From positions 44,867 to 108,866 of the forward strand of contig CANMLL010000020.1 in NCBI GenBank assembly GCA_947498775.1: 64,000 bases of DNA, in the 5' to 3' direction. Source of the stretch: an uncultured Aquimarina sp. (GTDB lineage Bacteria > Bacteroidota > Bacteroidia > Flavobacteriales > Flavobacteriaceae). Below, piece by piece: positions 26,642-34,217 of the stretch (positions within the stretch are counted from its first letter, which is position 1; every line of letters starts with the position of its first letter). The notes beneath the pieces were generated by a model. That model was not told the DNA's origin, made no database searches, and saw only the letters and a list, made by a program, of their open reading frames with translations. The position numbers were made by a program, and so were the translations under genes.

Positions 26642-27421
26642 ATGCCTTCAATAGAATTACATATAGAAAATAACATTGCTACGGTTACGCTAAATCGACC
26701 AGAAACTTTTAATAGCTTTAATAGAGAAATGGCGTTGCTTTTGCAAAAGACATTAGATGATTGTCAAGTCAATGATGAAGTAAGAGCTATCATATTAACG
26801 GGTAATGGAAAAGCCTTTTGTGCTGGTCAGGATCTTAACGAAGTGACTTCCCCCGAATTAAATCCTGGATTCAGAAAGATATTAGAAGAGCATTATAATC
26901 CAATTATAGAGAGAATACGTGCTATAGAGAAGCCTATCATAGCAGCTGTTAATGGAGTCGCAGCCGGAGCTGGGGCCAATATTGCTTTAGCATGTGATAT
27001 TGTGGTGGCTACTGAAGGAGCAAGGTTTATTCAGGCATTTAGTAAAATAGGATTGATTCCTGATAGTGCTGGGACCTTCTTTTTACCTCGATTAATTGGT
27101 TTTCAGAAAGCTTCTGCTCTTATGATGCTTGGTGATAAGGTTAGTGCAAAAGACGCCGAAAAACTAGGAATGCTATATAAAGTATTCGATACTGAGACTT
27201 TTGAAGAACAAGTAAATAAGCTCGCTACTCAGCTAGCACATATGCCAACAAAAGCTTTAGGGTTAACCAAGAGATTATTAAATCAGTCTATGACCAATAA
27301 CCTTGATCAGCAATTAGCAATGGAATCAGATTTACAAATTGAGGCTGCTGAAAGTGAAGACTATGCTGAGGGAGTAAATGCATTCATCCAAAAAAGAAAA
27401 CCTGTTTTTAAAGGTAGATAA
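26642..27421 (+). CDS. paaG: Epoxyphenylacetyl-CoA isomerase (crotonase family)
   Basis: A 259-residue crotonase. IDs: FCAGQDLNEV and NGVAAGAGANIALACD form the oxyanion-hole regions, and FSKIGLIPDSAGTFFLPRLI is characteristic of PaaG, with the Asp that acts in isomerisation to oxepin-CoA. The ATG at 26642 is chosen; the frame can be extended to an ATG at 26621 that overlaps the paaD stop. It lies directly after the epoxidase genes, as its reaction order predicts. Confidence 0.9.
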   Translation: MPSIELHIENNIATVTLNRPETFNSFNREMALLLQKTLDDCQVNDEVRAIILTGNGKAFCAGQDLNEVTSPELNPGFRKILEEHYNPIIERIRAIEKPIIAAVNGVAAGAGANIALACDIVVATEGARFIQAFSKIGLIPDSAGTFFLPRLIGFQKASALMMLGDKVSAKDAEKLGMLYKVFDTETFEEQVNKLATQLAHMPTKALGLTKRLLNQSMTNNLDQQLAMESDLQIEAAESEDYAEGVNAFIQKRKPVFKGR

Positions 27422-27492
27422 AAAGTACGATTTACGAAGTACGAATTCAGATTAGAAAATCTAAAATCGTCAATCGTAATTCTTAAATCAAA
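27422..27492. repeat. TACGATTTACGAA-type repeat between paaG and paaH
   Basis: TACGATTTACGAAGTACGAA at 27426-27445 is followed by AATCGTCAATCGTAATTC near 27465, an imperfect inverted arrangement. Similar words occur near 37190-37220, 38548-38575 and 38730-38750. Confidence 0.45.
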
Positions 27493-27495
27493 AAT

Positions 27496-28692
27496 ATGAT
27501 CGTAGGAGTAATAGGATCCGGAACTATGGGAAGCGGTATCGCACAAGTTGCTGCTACCGCTGGATGTAAGGTTAAAGTATTTGATACAAATAGCCAAACC
27601 TTAGAGAAAAGTAAAAATACGTTAGAAAAAATTCTTTCTCGACTGGTTGAAAAAGGAAGGATTGATCAGGCTGAAAAAAACCGTATTCAAGGAAATATAT
27701 CCCATGTACAGAATTTAAAAGACCTAAGAGATGCTAAACTCACCATAGAAGCAATTATTGAAGATCTGGATATTAAAAAGAAAGTATTCTCAGAACTGGA
27801 AAATTATGTATCAAAAGACACCATTATTGCTTCCAATACATCTTCATTATCTATAGCCTCTATAGCTTCATCATTAGAAAACCCTGAGCGATGTATCGGA
27901 ATTCACTTTTTTAACCCAGCTCCTTTAATGAAGTTGGTAGAAGTTATTCCTGCAGTGCAGACTTCTGAAGAAGTTACAAATCAAGTGGTAAACATTATCA
28001 AAGATTGGAAAAAAGTCGTAGCGATCGCCAAAGACACACCAGGTTTTATTGTAAATCGTGTTGCACGACCCTTTTATGGAGAATCTTTGCGAATTTTGGA
28101 AGAAGGACTGGCAGATATTGCTACTATAGACTGGAGTTTGAAAACTCTTGGAGGCTTTAGGATGGGACCTTTCGAATTGATGGATTTTATCGGTAATGAT
28201 GTAAATTATACGGTGACCGAAACTGTTTTCAAAGCCTTTTACTATGACCCCAGATATAAACCGTCTTTTACTCAAAAAAGATTGTCTGAAGCAGGATATT
28301 TAGGCAGAAAGTCTGGGAAAGGATATTATAACTATGACGAAAATGGAAAAATTAGTTCCCAGAATGTCACTTCGAGCGTAGTCGAGAAGTCATCCAAAGA
28401 GGAAATTTCTCAATATATTTTTGAAAGAGTATTGGTAATGTTGATTAATGAGGCTGCTGATGCCTTATTCTGGAATGTAGCCTCTGCAGAAGATATTGAT
28501 AATGCCATGACCAAAGGGGTAAATTATCCAAAAGGATTATTGTTGTGGGCAGATGAAAAAGGAATTGATTGGTGTGTAAATACGTTGGATAAATTGTATG
28601 ATGAATATCGCGAGGATCGCTACCGTTGTAGTCCATTGTTAAGAAAGATCGTAAGAGAAAAAAAGATGTTTTTTAAAGGAGTGGTGAGCTAG
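27496..28692 (+). CDS. paaH: 3-hydroxyacyl-CoA dehydrogenase (PaaH)
   Basis: The 398-residue NAD-dependent enzyme oxidises 3-hydroxyadipyl-CoA to 3-oxoadipyl-CoA. The Rossmann motif GVIGSGTMGSGIA is at residues 4-16, the catalytic region IGIHFFNPAPLMKLVEV near 135, DTPGFIVNR near 180, and the C-terminal helical domains follow. Residues 288-300 (SQNVTSSVVEKSS) are encoded by DNA matching a dispersed intergenic repeat. This stretch sits in the linker after KGYYNYDENGK, where homologues vary. Confidence 0.93.
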   Translation: MIVGVIGSGTMGSGIAQVAATAGCKVKVFDTNSQTLEKSKNTLEKILSRLVEKGRIDQAEKNRIQGNISHVQNLKDLRDAKLTIEAIIEDLDIKKKVFSELENYVSKDTIIASNTSSLSIASIASSLENPERCIGIHFFNPAPLMKLVEVIPAVQTSEEVTNQVVNIIKDWKKVVAIAKDTPGFIVNRVARPFYGESLRILEEGLADIATIDWSLKTLGGFRMGPFELMDFIGNDVNYTVTETVFKAFYYDPRYKPSFTQKRLSEAGYLGRKSGKGYYNYDENGKISSQNVTSSVVEKSSKEEISQYIFERVLVMLINEAADALFWNVASAEDIDNAMTKGVNYPKGLLLWADEKGIDWCVNTLDKLYDEYREDRYRCSPLLRKIVREKKMFFKGVVS

Positions 28693-28714
28693 TGAGAGGT
28701 GAGTTTGTGAGTGA
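28684..28714. repeat. Left GTGAG-rich arm of the first four-helix-bundle cassette
   Basis: GTGAG/GTGAGT words (GTGAGCTAGTGAGAGGTGAG and on) overlap the paaH stop. They pair in inverted sense with the CTCACATACTCAAAAACTCA arm at 29181-29209. A further arm-like word, GCTCAAATACTC, is at 28756-28767. Confidence 0.5.
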
Positions 28715-28790
28715 AGTAGATTAATTTATAGTAATAATAAAGGTTTATCTCAATGGCTCAAATACTCGCACACCCAAAAACTAAAACAAG

Positions 28791-29165
28791 ATGAAAAGTA
28801 AATATCATTTCAAGTTTGAAGATTTAATAATCTACAACAAAGCGATGGACTTTGGGGAATCTGTAAATGATCAAATAAATGCTTTTCTAAAAGAAGAAAT
28901 GTATCGACTTGCTTCGCAATTTATTCGAGCAGCTGATTCATTGGCTTTGAATATTGCCGAAGGCTCGTCAAGTTCAAATGCTCAATTTAATAGATATTTA
29001 CAAATGGCCTGGGATAGTGCTCATGAATGTATCGTTTGTAGTACAAAAGCTAGATTGAGAGGTTTTATTACAAAAGAACAGGATGAACAAAACAGAGCAG
29101 ATATTACTGAGTTGTCCAAAATGATAACTTCTTTTAAGAAACATTTAAAGTCTAAAATGAATTAA
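28791..29165 (+). CDS. Four-helix-bundle protein (S23/intervening-sequence type), cassette-borne
   Basis: This 124-residue helical protein has the family patterns FKFEDLIIYNKAMDF near the start, LASQFIRAADSLALNIAEGS in the middle and RYLQMAWDSAHEC. Proteins of this type are encoded in 23S rRNA intervening sequences of some bacteria and elsewhere in intergenic regions; the role is unknown. It interrupts the paa operon between paaH and paaI and is bordered by CTCAC/GTGAG inverted repeats. Confidence 0.8.
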   Translation: MKSKYHFKFEDLIIYNKAMDFGESVNDQINAFLKEEMYRLASQFIRAADSLALNIAEGSSSSNAQFNRYLQMAWDSAHECIVCSTKARLRGFITKEQDEQNRADITELSKMITSFKKHLKSKMN

Positions 29166-29180
29166 AATTTGAAAACTAAT

Positions 29181-29209
29181 AGCTCACATACTCAAAAACT
29201 CATGGACTC
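29181..29209. repeat. Right arm of the first four-helix-bundle cassette
   Basis: AGCTCACATACTCAAAAACT with adjoining CATGGACTC is the inverted counterpart of the arm at 28684-28714. The paaI ATG (29202) lies inside it, so the repeat may supply the paaI start context. Confidence 0.5.
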
Positions 29210-29606
29210 AAATGCTATACCTGTAAAGATGCTATCTCTTGATCCTTTTAGTCAATGGCTGGGTATTGAGGTTTTAGAAGTTGAAAAAGGAAGATGCAAA
29301 GTAGGAATGACCGTGAGAAAAGAAATGCTGAACAGTATGGGTAAGGCACATGGAGGAATATCCTACAGTTTAGCAGATACTGCTTTTGGTTTTTCTGCAA
29401 ATACACATGGGAAATATGCAGTGTCTATAGAAACATCTATTAATCATATTGAAGCTTTAGAAGAAGGTGATTACCTAACTGCGGAAGCTACAGTTGATGT
29501 AACAAAGACCAAAGTTGGATTTAATATTGTTGAAGTCAAACGAGGAGATCAAATTGTTGCGCTGTTTAAGGGAGTTGTATATCGCACTAGTAAGGACTGG
29601 GAGTAA
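29202..29606 (+). CDS. paaI: Hotdog-fold acyl-CoA thioesterase PaaI
   Basis: The 134-residue hotdog protein carries FSQWLGIEVLEVEKGRCKVG, then MLNSMGKAHGGISYSLADTAFGF, whose HGG and following Asp are the active-site features (first 20: MLNSMGKAHGGISYSLADTA). It releases CoA from dead-end ring-hydroxylated phenylacetyl-CoA and protects the CoA pool. The ATG at 29202 is preferred; a TTG at 29169 extends the frame into the repeat arm. In-frame Met at 29229 is a further option. Confidence 0.88.
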   Translation: MDSNAIPVKMLSLDPFSQWLGIEVLEVEKGRCKVGMTVRKEMLNSMGKAHGGISYSLADTAFGFSANTHGKYAVSIETSINHIEALEEGDYLTAEATVDVTKTKVGFNIVEVKRGDQIVALFKGVVYRTSKDWE

Positions 29607-29610
29607 TTGA

Positions 29611-29649
29611 AGGTCGAATAATGAACAGGAGAATATCGAATAACGAAGT
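29611..29649. repeat. Left arm of the second four-helix-bundle cassette
   Basis: The GAATATCGAATAACGAAGT word (29631-29649) preceded by GTCGAATAATGAACAGG pairs in inverted sense with 30073-30107 over the core AATATCGAATA. Confidence 0.5.
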
Positions 29650-29673
29650 ATTGATTATTAATAGTTTTTAAAA

Positions 29674-30042
29674 GTGAAAGAAAAGAAGTTTGATTTAGAA
29701 GCCAGATTAATTCAATTTTCAATAGATATTATTTCTGTCTGCGGAAAATTAAATGGAACATATGCTTCGGAACATTTATCAAAACAATTAATTAGGTCAT
29801 CAACGGCTGCCGCTTTAAATTATGGTGAAGCTCAAAGTGCGGAATCCTTTCGTGACTTTCAACATAAAATGAAATTATGCCTTAAAGAACTAAGAGAATC
29901 ACTGGTAAACTTAAAAATTCAAAAAGGAGCAGAGTTGATCAAGACTGATAAAGAATTAGAAAGCCTTTTAAAAGAAAATAATGAACTAATTGCAATTTTC
30001 GTTTCCAGCATTCGAACTTCGCAAAATAAAAATAAATCATAA
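29674..30042 (+). CDS. Four-helix-bundle protein, second and divergent copy
   Basis: The 122-residue helical protein starts at a GTG. It shows FDLEARLIQFSIDIISVCGK, HLSKQLIRSSTAAALNYGEA and FQHKMKLCLKELRESLVNLK, a second subfamily of the four-helix-bundle proteins. It is not a recent duplicate of the one at 28791. It interrupts the operon between paaI and paaJ and has its own, different type of flanking inverted repeat. Function unknown. Confidence 0.78.
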   Translation: MKEKKFDLEARLIQFSIDIISVCGKLNGTYASEHLSKQLIRSSTAAALNYGEAQSAESFRDFQHKMKLCLKELRESLVNLKIQKGAELIKTDKELESLLKENNELIAIFVSSIRTSQNKNKS

Positions 30043-30072
30043 TGTTGACATGCTGTTTTCAATATATTTCGA

Positions 30073-30107
30073 AATTCAGTATTCAAAATTCAATATTCGA
30101 TATTTAG
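30073..30107. repeat. Right arm of the second four-helix-bundle cassette
   Basis: AATTCAGTATTCAAAATTCA leading into ATATTCGATATTT ends 2 bases before the paaJ ATG. Its reverse complement contains AATATCGAATA as in the left arm. Confidence 0.5.
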
Positions 30108-30108
30108 A

Positions 30109-31317
30109 ATGGAAGCATATATCATAGATGGAATCCGAACACCAATCGGAAGTTATAAAGGAACATTATCAGGGGTTCGAACCGATGATTTGGGTGCCTT
30201 GGTTATTGAAAAACTTGTAGAAAAGAATCCAAATATACCCAAAGAAGCGTATGACGATGTGATCATGGGTTGTGCTAACCAGGCAGGAGAAGATAATCGT
30301 AATGTAGCCAGGATGGCTTTACTTCTTGCAGGCTTGCCTTTTTCAGTCCCTGGAGAAACAGTAAATCGTCTTTGTAGTTCAGGTTTATCAGCTATTATTC
30401 ACGCTAATCGAGCAATTAAAGCAGGTGATGGAGATCTTTTTATTTCTGGAGGAGTAGAAAATATGACTCGCGGCCCTTATGTAATTGCGAAACCTTCGTC
30501 TGCTTTTGGTAATGATTCAAAAATGTATGACTCCAGTTTTGGATGGCGTTTTGTAAATCAAAAGATGCATGACCTTTATGGAACTGATGGCATGGGTAAT
30601 ACTGCAGAAAATCTAGTAGAAAAGTATAATATCTCAAGAGAAGATCAGGATGCTTTTGCTTATTGGAGTCAGATGAAAGCATCCAAAGCGCAACAATCAG
30701 GACGATTAGCAAAAGAGATTACTACGGTAGAGATTCCGCAAAGAAAAAAAGATCCAACGCTATTTTCAGATGATGAATTCATCAAGCCTAGTACCAGCAA
30801 AGAAGTACTTGCAAAATTAAGACCCGCTTTTAAGAAAGACGGAAGTGTGACCGCTGGCAATTCTTCGGGCTTAAATGACGGTGCTGCAGCAACTATTATT
30901 GCTTCTGAAGATGCTGTTAAAAAATATAATTTAAAACCATTAGCACGAATTGTAAGCTCTGCAGTTGTGGGTGTCGAGCCTAGAATTATGGGTATTGGCC
31001 CGGTTCAAGCTTCTAATAAAGCATTAGAAAAGGCTGGAATTACTATGAATGATATTGATATCATCGAACTTAATGAAGCTTTTGCTTCACAAGCATTAGC
31101 TTGTATAAGAGCGTGGGGATTGGCCGATGATGATCCAAGAATAAACCCAAATGGAGGATCAATAGCCATTGGACATCCACTCGGCGTAACAGGAACCAGA
31201 ATAGCGTATTCTGCAGCCTTAGAATTACAAGAACAAAAGAAACGTTATGCATTGATCACTATGTGTGTGGGAGTGGGTCAAGGATATGCTTGCGTAATTG
31301 AAAACACAAATCTCTAA
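30109..31317 (+). CDS. paaJ: 3-oxoadipyl-CoA / 3-oxo-5,6-dehydrosuberyl-CoA thiolase
   Basis: A 402-residue thiolase. The nucleophilic Cys is in TVNRLCSSGLSA (about residue 90), the catalytic His in GGSIAIGHPLGVTGTR (about 350) and the second Cys in MCVGVGQGYA (about 385). Residues DGMGNTAENLVEKY and TAGNSSGLNDGAAA are typical. It carries out the two thiolytic steps giving acetyl-CoA and finally succinyl-CoA. PcaF of the beta-ketoadipate pathway is a close relative, but the context favours PaaJ. Confidence 0.93.
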   Translation: MEAYIIDGIRTPIGSYKGTLSGVRTDDLGALVIEKLVEKNPNIPKEAYDDVIMGCANQAGEDNRNVARMALLLAGLPFSVPGETVNRLCSSGLSAIIHANRAIKAGDGDLFISGGVENMTRGPYVIAKPSSAFGNDSKMYDSSFGWRFVNQKMHDLYGTDGMGNTAENLVEKYNISREDQDAFAYWSQMKASKAQQSGRLAKEITTVEIPQRKKDPTLFSDDEFIKPSTSKEVLAKLRPAFKKDGSVTAGNSSGLNDGAAATIIASEDAVKKYNLKPLARIVSSAVVGVEPRIMGIGPVQASNKALEKAGITMNDIDIIELNEAFASQALACIRAWGLADDDPRINPNGGSIAIGHPLGVTGTRIAYSAALELQEQKKRYALITMCVGVGQGYACVIENTNL

Positions 31318-31320
31318 TTT

Positions 31321-33819
31321 ATGCAAATCTTAGAAAGTTATATCAACGGTAAATGGGTAGCGGGTTCTGGCGATGGGCTTGTGATGCATGATGCTGTTAC
31401 CGGTGAAGTAATAGGCCGAGCTACTACAGAAGGTCTTGATATTCCCGAAGTACTACAATATGGTCGAACCAAAGGCGGAGAAGTTCTTAGAAAAATGACT
31501 TTTCAGCAAAGAGGCAACATGCTCAAAAAATTGGCGCTATATCTTACCAAAAGAAAGGAAGATTTTTATGAATTGAGCTACCGCACAGGAGCAACTAGAA
31601 TAGACAGTTGGATTGATATAGAAGGAGGTTTTGGAAATTTATTTGCCAATGCATCTTTACGTAAGCTTTTCCCTAATCAATCGTATCATGTAGAAGGTGA
31701 TCCGGTAGATCTTTCCAGAGGAGGTCGTTTTATGGCACATCACATTTTGGTGCCAAAAAGAGGAGTGGCTGTACATATCAATGCTTTTAATTTTCCGATT
31801 TGGGGAATGTTAGAAAAATGTGCAGTAAATTGGATGGCAGGAGTACCGGCAGTGGTATTACCTGCTCCCCAAACTGCCTATTTAACTGAAGCAGTGGTGA
31901 GAGTAATTGTAGATTCAAACATTCTTCCTGAAGGGTCATTACAATTGCTTAGTGGAATGACCAAAAACATATTAGATACAGTAGAATCACAAGATGTAGT
32001 AACTTTTACAGGTTCTGCACATACAGGGAGATTATTGAAAGCCAATCCTAGATTAATAGAGGAGTCTGTTCCATTTACTATGGAAGCCGACTCTTTAAAT
32101 GCATCGGTATTAGGAAAAGATGCCGTACCAGGAACTCCAGAATTTGATCTATTCATTAAAGAAGTTCGTAAAGAAATGACCGTAAAGTCTGGTCAGAAAT
32201 GTACTGCAATTCGTAGAATTATTGTGCCCGCAGATCTTGTTGAAGATGTTCAGATTGCTTTAGGACAACAATTAGATAAAGTAACGATAGGTGATCCAAG
32301 GCTTAAGGAAGTTAGAATGGGAGCCCTAGCAAGCAAACAACAGGTTGAAAGTTTTAGAAATAATGTGTCCGAAATTGCCAAAACTGCTCAAATGGTATAT
32401 GGTGATCTGGATAAAATTGAAACGGTAGGTGCCGATGCTAAAAAAGGAGCATTTGTACCCCCCATTTTGTTAAGAGAAGACAATCCTTTCAAAAATACAG
32501 AAGCTCATGTGATCGAGGCGTTCGGACCGGTTTCAACCATTATGCCCTATGATACCTTAGATGATGCTATAGCTTTAACTCATATGGGTAAAGGATCTTT
32601 GGTGTCTTCCATTTTTACGTATGATGACACTATTGCCAAAGAATTTGTTGTAGGCGCAGCTTCTCATCACGGACGAATTTTGGTAGGAAATCGAGAAAAT
32701 GCCAGACAGAGTACTGGTCATGGTTCTCCTTTACCAATGCTTACACATGGTGGTCCCGGTCGTGCTGGAGGAGGAGAAGAAATGGGAGGTATGAGAGGTA
32801 TCAAGCACTATATGCAACGATGTGCGGTGCAAGGAACTCCAACTACATTAACGGAGATAACAGGAATTTACCAAGCTAATTCTGCTTATAAACCATCAGA
32901 AAAACATCCTTTTGCATATCATTGGGAAGATATCGAACCTGGAATGTCCATCAAAACCCATAAACGTACGGTAACCGATACCGATATTATCAATTTTGCA
33001 AACCTGACCTGGGATCATTTTTATGCACATACCGATATTACATCTTTAGACGGAAGTATTTTCGAGAAACGTACTGCTCATGGATATTTTATTCTTGCCG
33101 CCGCCGCAGGATTGTTTGTATATCCAAATAAAGGACCAGTAGCAGCTAATTATGGGTTAGAGGAATGCAGATTTTTACGTCCTATATATCACAACGATAC
33201 AGTATATGTGAGACTAACATGTAAACAAAAAATCGATCGCGATCATCGAGGTAAAGAATTACCTAGTGGTATTGTGAAGTGGTTTGTTGAAGTCTTTGAT
33301 CAGGAAGATGAATTGGCGGCGATTGCCACAATTTTGACGATGGTACAGAAAAAATCACCATTTGTACAAGTGGATCGATCAAATATTGAAGGATATTTAG
33401 CAAAGCTTACTGAAGATATGAAACCCAAATGGGGACTGATGACGGCACAGCATATGGTGGAGCATTTAGAGTATACGATTAGGATTGGTTCTGGTCAAAT
33501 TCAGGATTTTGAAATTGCGACACCGGAAGATAAACTAGAAAGAGTTCAGGAAATGATTTATAATCATAGACCTATGCCCAAAGAACACAATCATCCTTTA
33601 ATGAAAAAAGGAACCATAGAAGATTTGAGACATGAAAATTTATCTGTGGCTAAAGCTAAATTGCTAGAGGCTTATGATGAGTTTGAAACCTATTTCAAAG
33701 AAAACCCGGAAGCAATTACCAAAAATGTTGTTTTTGGAGAAATGAACAAGTTTGAATGGGATTTATTGAATAGTAAACATTTCAATCATCATTTTGAACA
33801 ATTCAATCTAACAGATTGA
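31321..33819 (+). CDS. paaZ: Bifunctional oxepin-CoA hydrolase/semialdehyde dehydrogenase PaaZ with C-terminal DinB-like extension
   Basis: The 832-residue protein comprises an aldehyde dehydrogenase domain (about 1-520; Glu in FTMEADSLN near 257, Cys in SGQKCTAIRR near 295) and a MaoC hydratase domain (about 535-675; DTDIINFANLTWDHFYAHTD). An extra ~150 residues (about 685-832) follow. The tail contains KWGLMTAQHMVEHLEYTI and HFNHHFEQFNL, a DinB-like/DUF1569 pattern with spaced His residues. E. coli PaaZ ends after the MaoC domain at 681 residues. It opens oxepin-CoA and oxidises the resulting aldehyde. The stop codon lies inside a perfect hairpin. Confidence 0.93.
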   Translation: MQILESYINGKWVAGSGDGLVMHDAVTGEVIGRATTEGLDIPEVLQYGRTKGGEVLRKMTFQQRGNMLKKLALYLTKRKEDFYELSYRTGATRIDSWIDIEGGFGNLFANASLRKLFPNQSYHVEGDPVDLSRGGRFMAHHILVPKRGVAVHINAFNFPIWGMLEKCAVNWMAGVPAVVLPAPQTAYLTEAVVRVIVDSNILPEGSLQLLSGMTKNILDTVESQDVVTFTGSAHTGRLLKANPRLIEESVPFTMEADSLNASVLGKDAVPGTPEFDLFIKEVRKEMTVKSGQKCTAIRRIIVPADLVEDVQIALGQQLDKVTIGDPRLKEVRMGALASKQQVESFRNNVSEIAKTAQMVYGDLDKIETVGADAKKGAFVPPILLREDNPFKNTEAHVIEAFGPVSTIMPYDTLDDAIALTHMGKGSLVSSIFTYDDTIAKEFVVGAASHHGRILVGNRENARQSTGHGSPLPMLTHGGPGRAGGGEEMGGMRGIKHYMQRCAVQGTPTTLTEITGIYQANSAYKPSEKHPFAYHWEDIEPGMSIKTHKRTVTDTDIINFANLTWDHFYAHTDITSLDGSIFEKRTAHGYFILAAAAGLFVYPNKGPVAANYGLEECRFLRPIYHNDTVYVRLTCKQKIDRDHRGKELPSGIVKWFVEVFDQEDELAAIATILTMVQKKSPFVQVDRSNIEGYLAKLTEDMKPKWGLMTAQHMVEHLEYTIRIGSGQIQDFEIATPEDKLERVQEMIYNHRPMPKEHNHPLMKKGTIEDLRHENLSVAKAKLLEAYDEFETYFKENPEAITKNVVFGEMNKFEWDLLNSKHFNHHFEQFNLTD

Positions 33820-33831
33820 ATTGTTCAAAAT
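33791..33831 (+). promoter_or_regulatory. Perfect 19-base-pair hairpin across the paaZ stop codon
   Basis: Arms at 33791-33809 (ATTTTGAACAATTCAATCT) and 33813-33831 are exact complements with a 3-base loop (AAC). The TGA stop is in the right arm. No T-run of terminator length follows. It may act in transcript processing, 3'-end protection or partial termination. Confidence 0.6.
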
Positions 33832-33851
33832 TTCCACGAAGGTGGAAATCT
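33830..33851 (+). repeat. Left inverted repeat of the GIY-YIG cassette
   Basis: TTTCCACGAAGGTGGAAATC is itself a short palindrome and matches the reverse complement of 34189-34210 at about 18 of 22 positions. Confidence 0.65.
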
Positions 33852-33868
33852 CATTAATCAAAGTTGAA

Positions 33869-34174
33869 ATGACAGTTTGGAGTATATATTTTATAACAAA
33901 CAAACCCAATGGAGTTCTTTATATAGGAGTTACCAAAGATTTAAAAAGAAGAATATATCAACATAAAAATAAAGCGCATCCAAATGCATTTTCAGCAAGG
34001 TATAACTTAGACAAGTTGATCTATTTTGAAAATTATGAAACAAAAGAAGAAGCTTACGCTAGAGAAAGACAAATGAAGAAATGGAATCGAGAATGGAAAA
34101 TTAAGCTTATAGAGGAAGAAAACCAAGATTGGGTTGATTTGAGCATAAAATTGAATAGGACAGAAAAAAATTAA
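33869..34174 (+). CDS. GIY-YIG single-domain nuclease-like protein, cassette-borne
   Basis: The 101-residue protein reads WSIYFITNKPNGVLYIGVTK, i.e. the GIY-YIG pair as IYF and YIG, then the conserved Arg in DLKRRIYQHK and the metal-binding Glu region in EEAYARERQMKKWNR. The ATG at 33869 is preferred to an upstream ATG at 33821 that would read through the repeat. Such solitary UvrC-N-like proteins are abundant in Bacteroidota. This one interrupts the paa operon between paaZ and the crotonase gene, and its repeats resemble other dispersed palindromes in the window. Confidence 0.85.
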   Translation: MTVWSIYFITNKPNGVLYIGVTKDLKRRIYQHKNKAHPNAFSARYNLDKLIYFENYETKEEAYARERQMKKWNREWKIKLIEEENQDWVDLSIKLNRTEKN

Positions 34175-34188
34175 GAATTAAAATCATA

Positions 34189-34210
34189 AGATTCCCACCT
34201 ACGTGGGAAC
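34189..34210 (-). repeat. Right inverted repeat of the GIY-YIG cassette
   Basis: GATTCCCACCTACGTGGGAA is the inverted partner of 33830-33851 and ends 7 bases before the next gene's ATG. Confidence 0.65.
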
Positions 34211-34217
34211 GCAAGGC

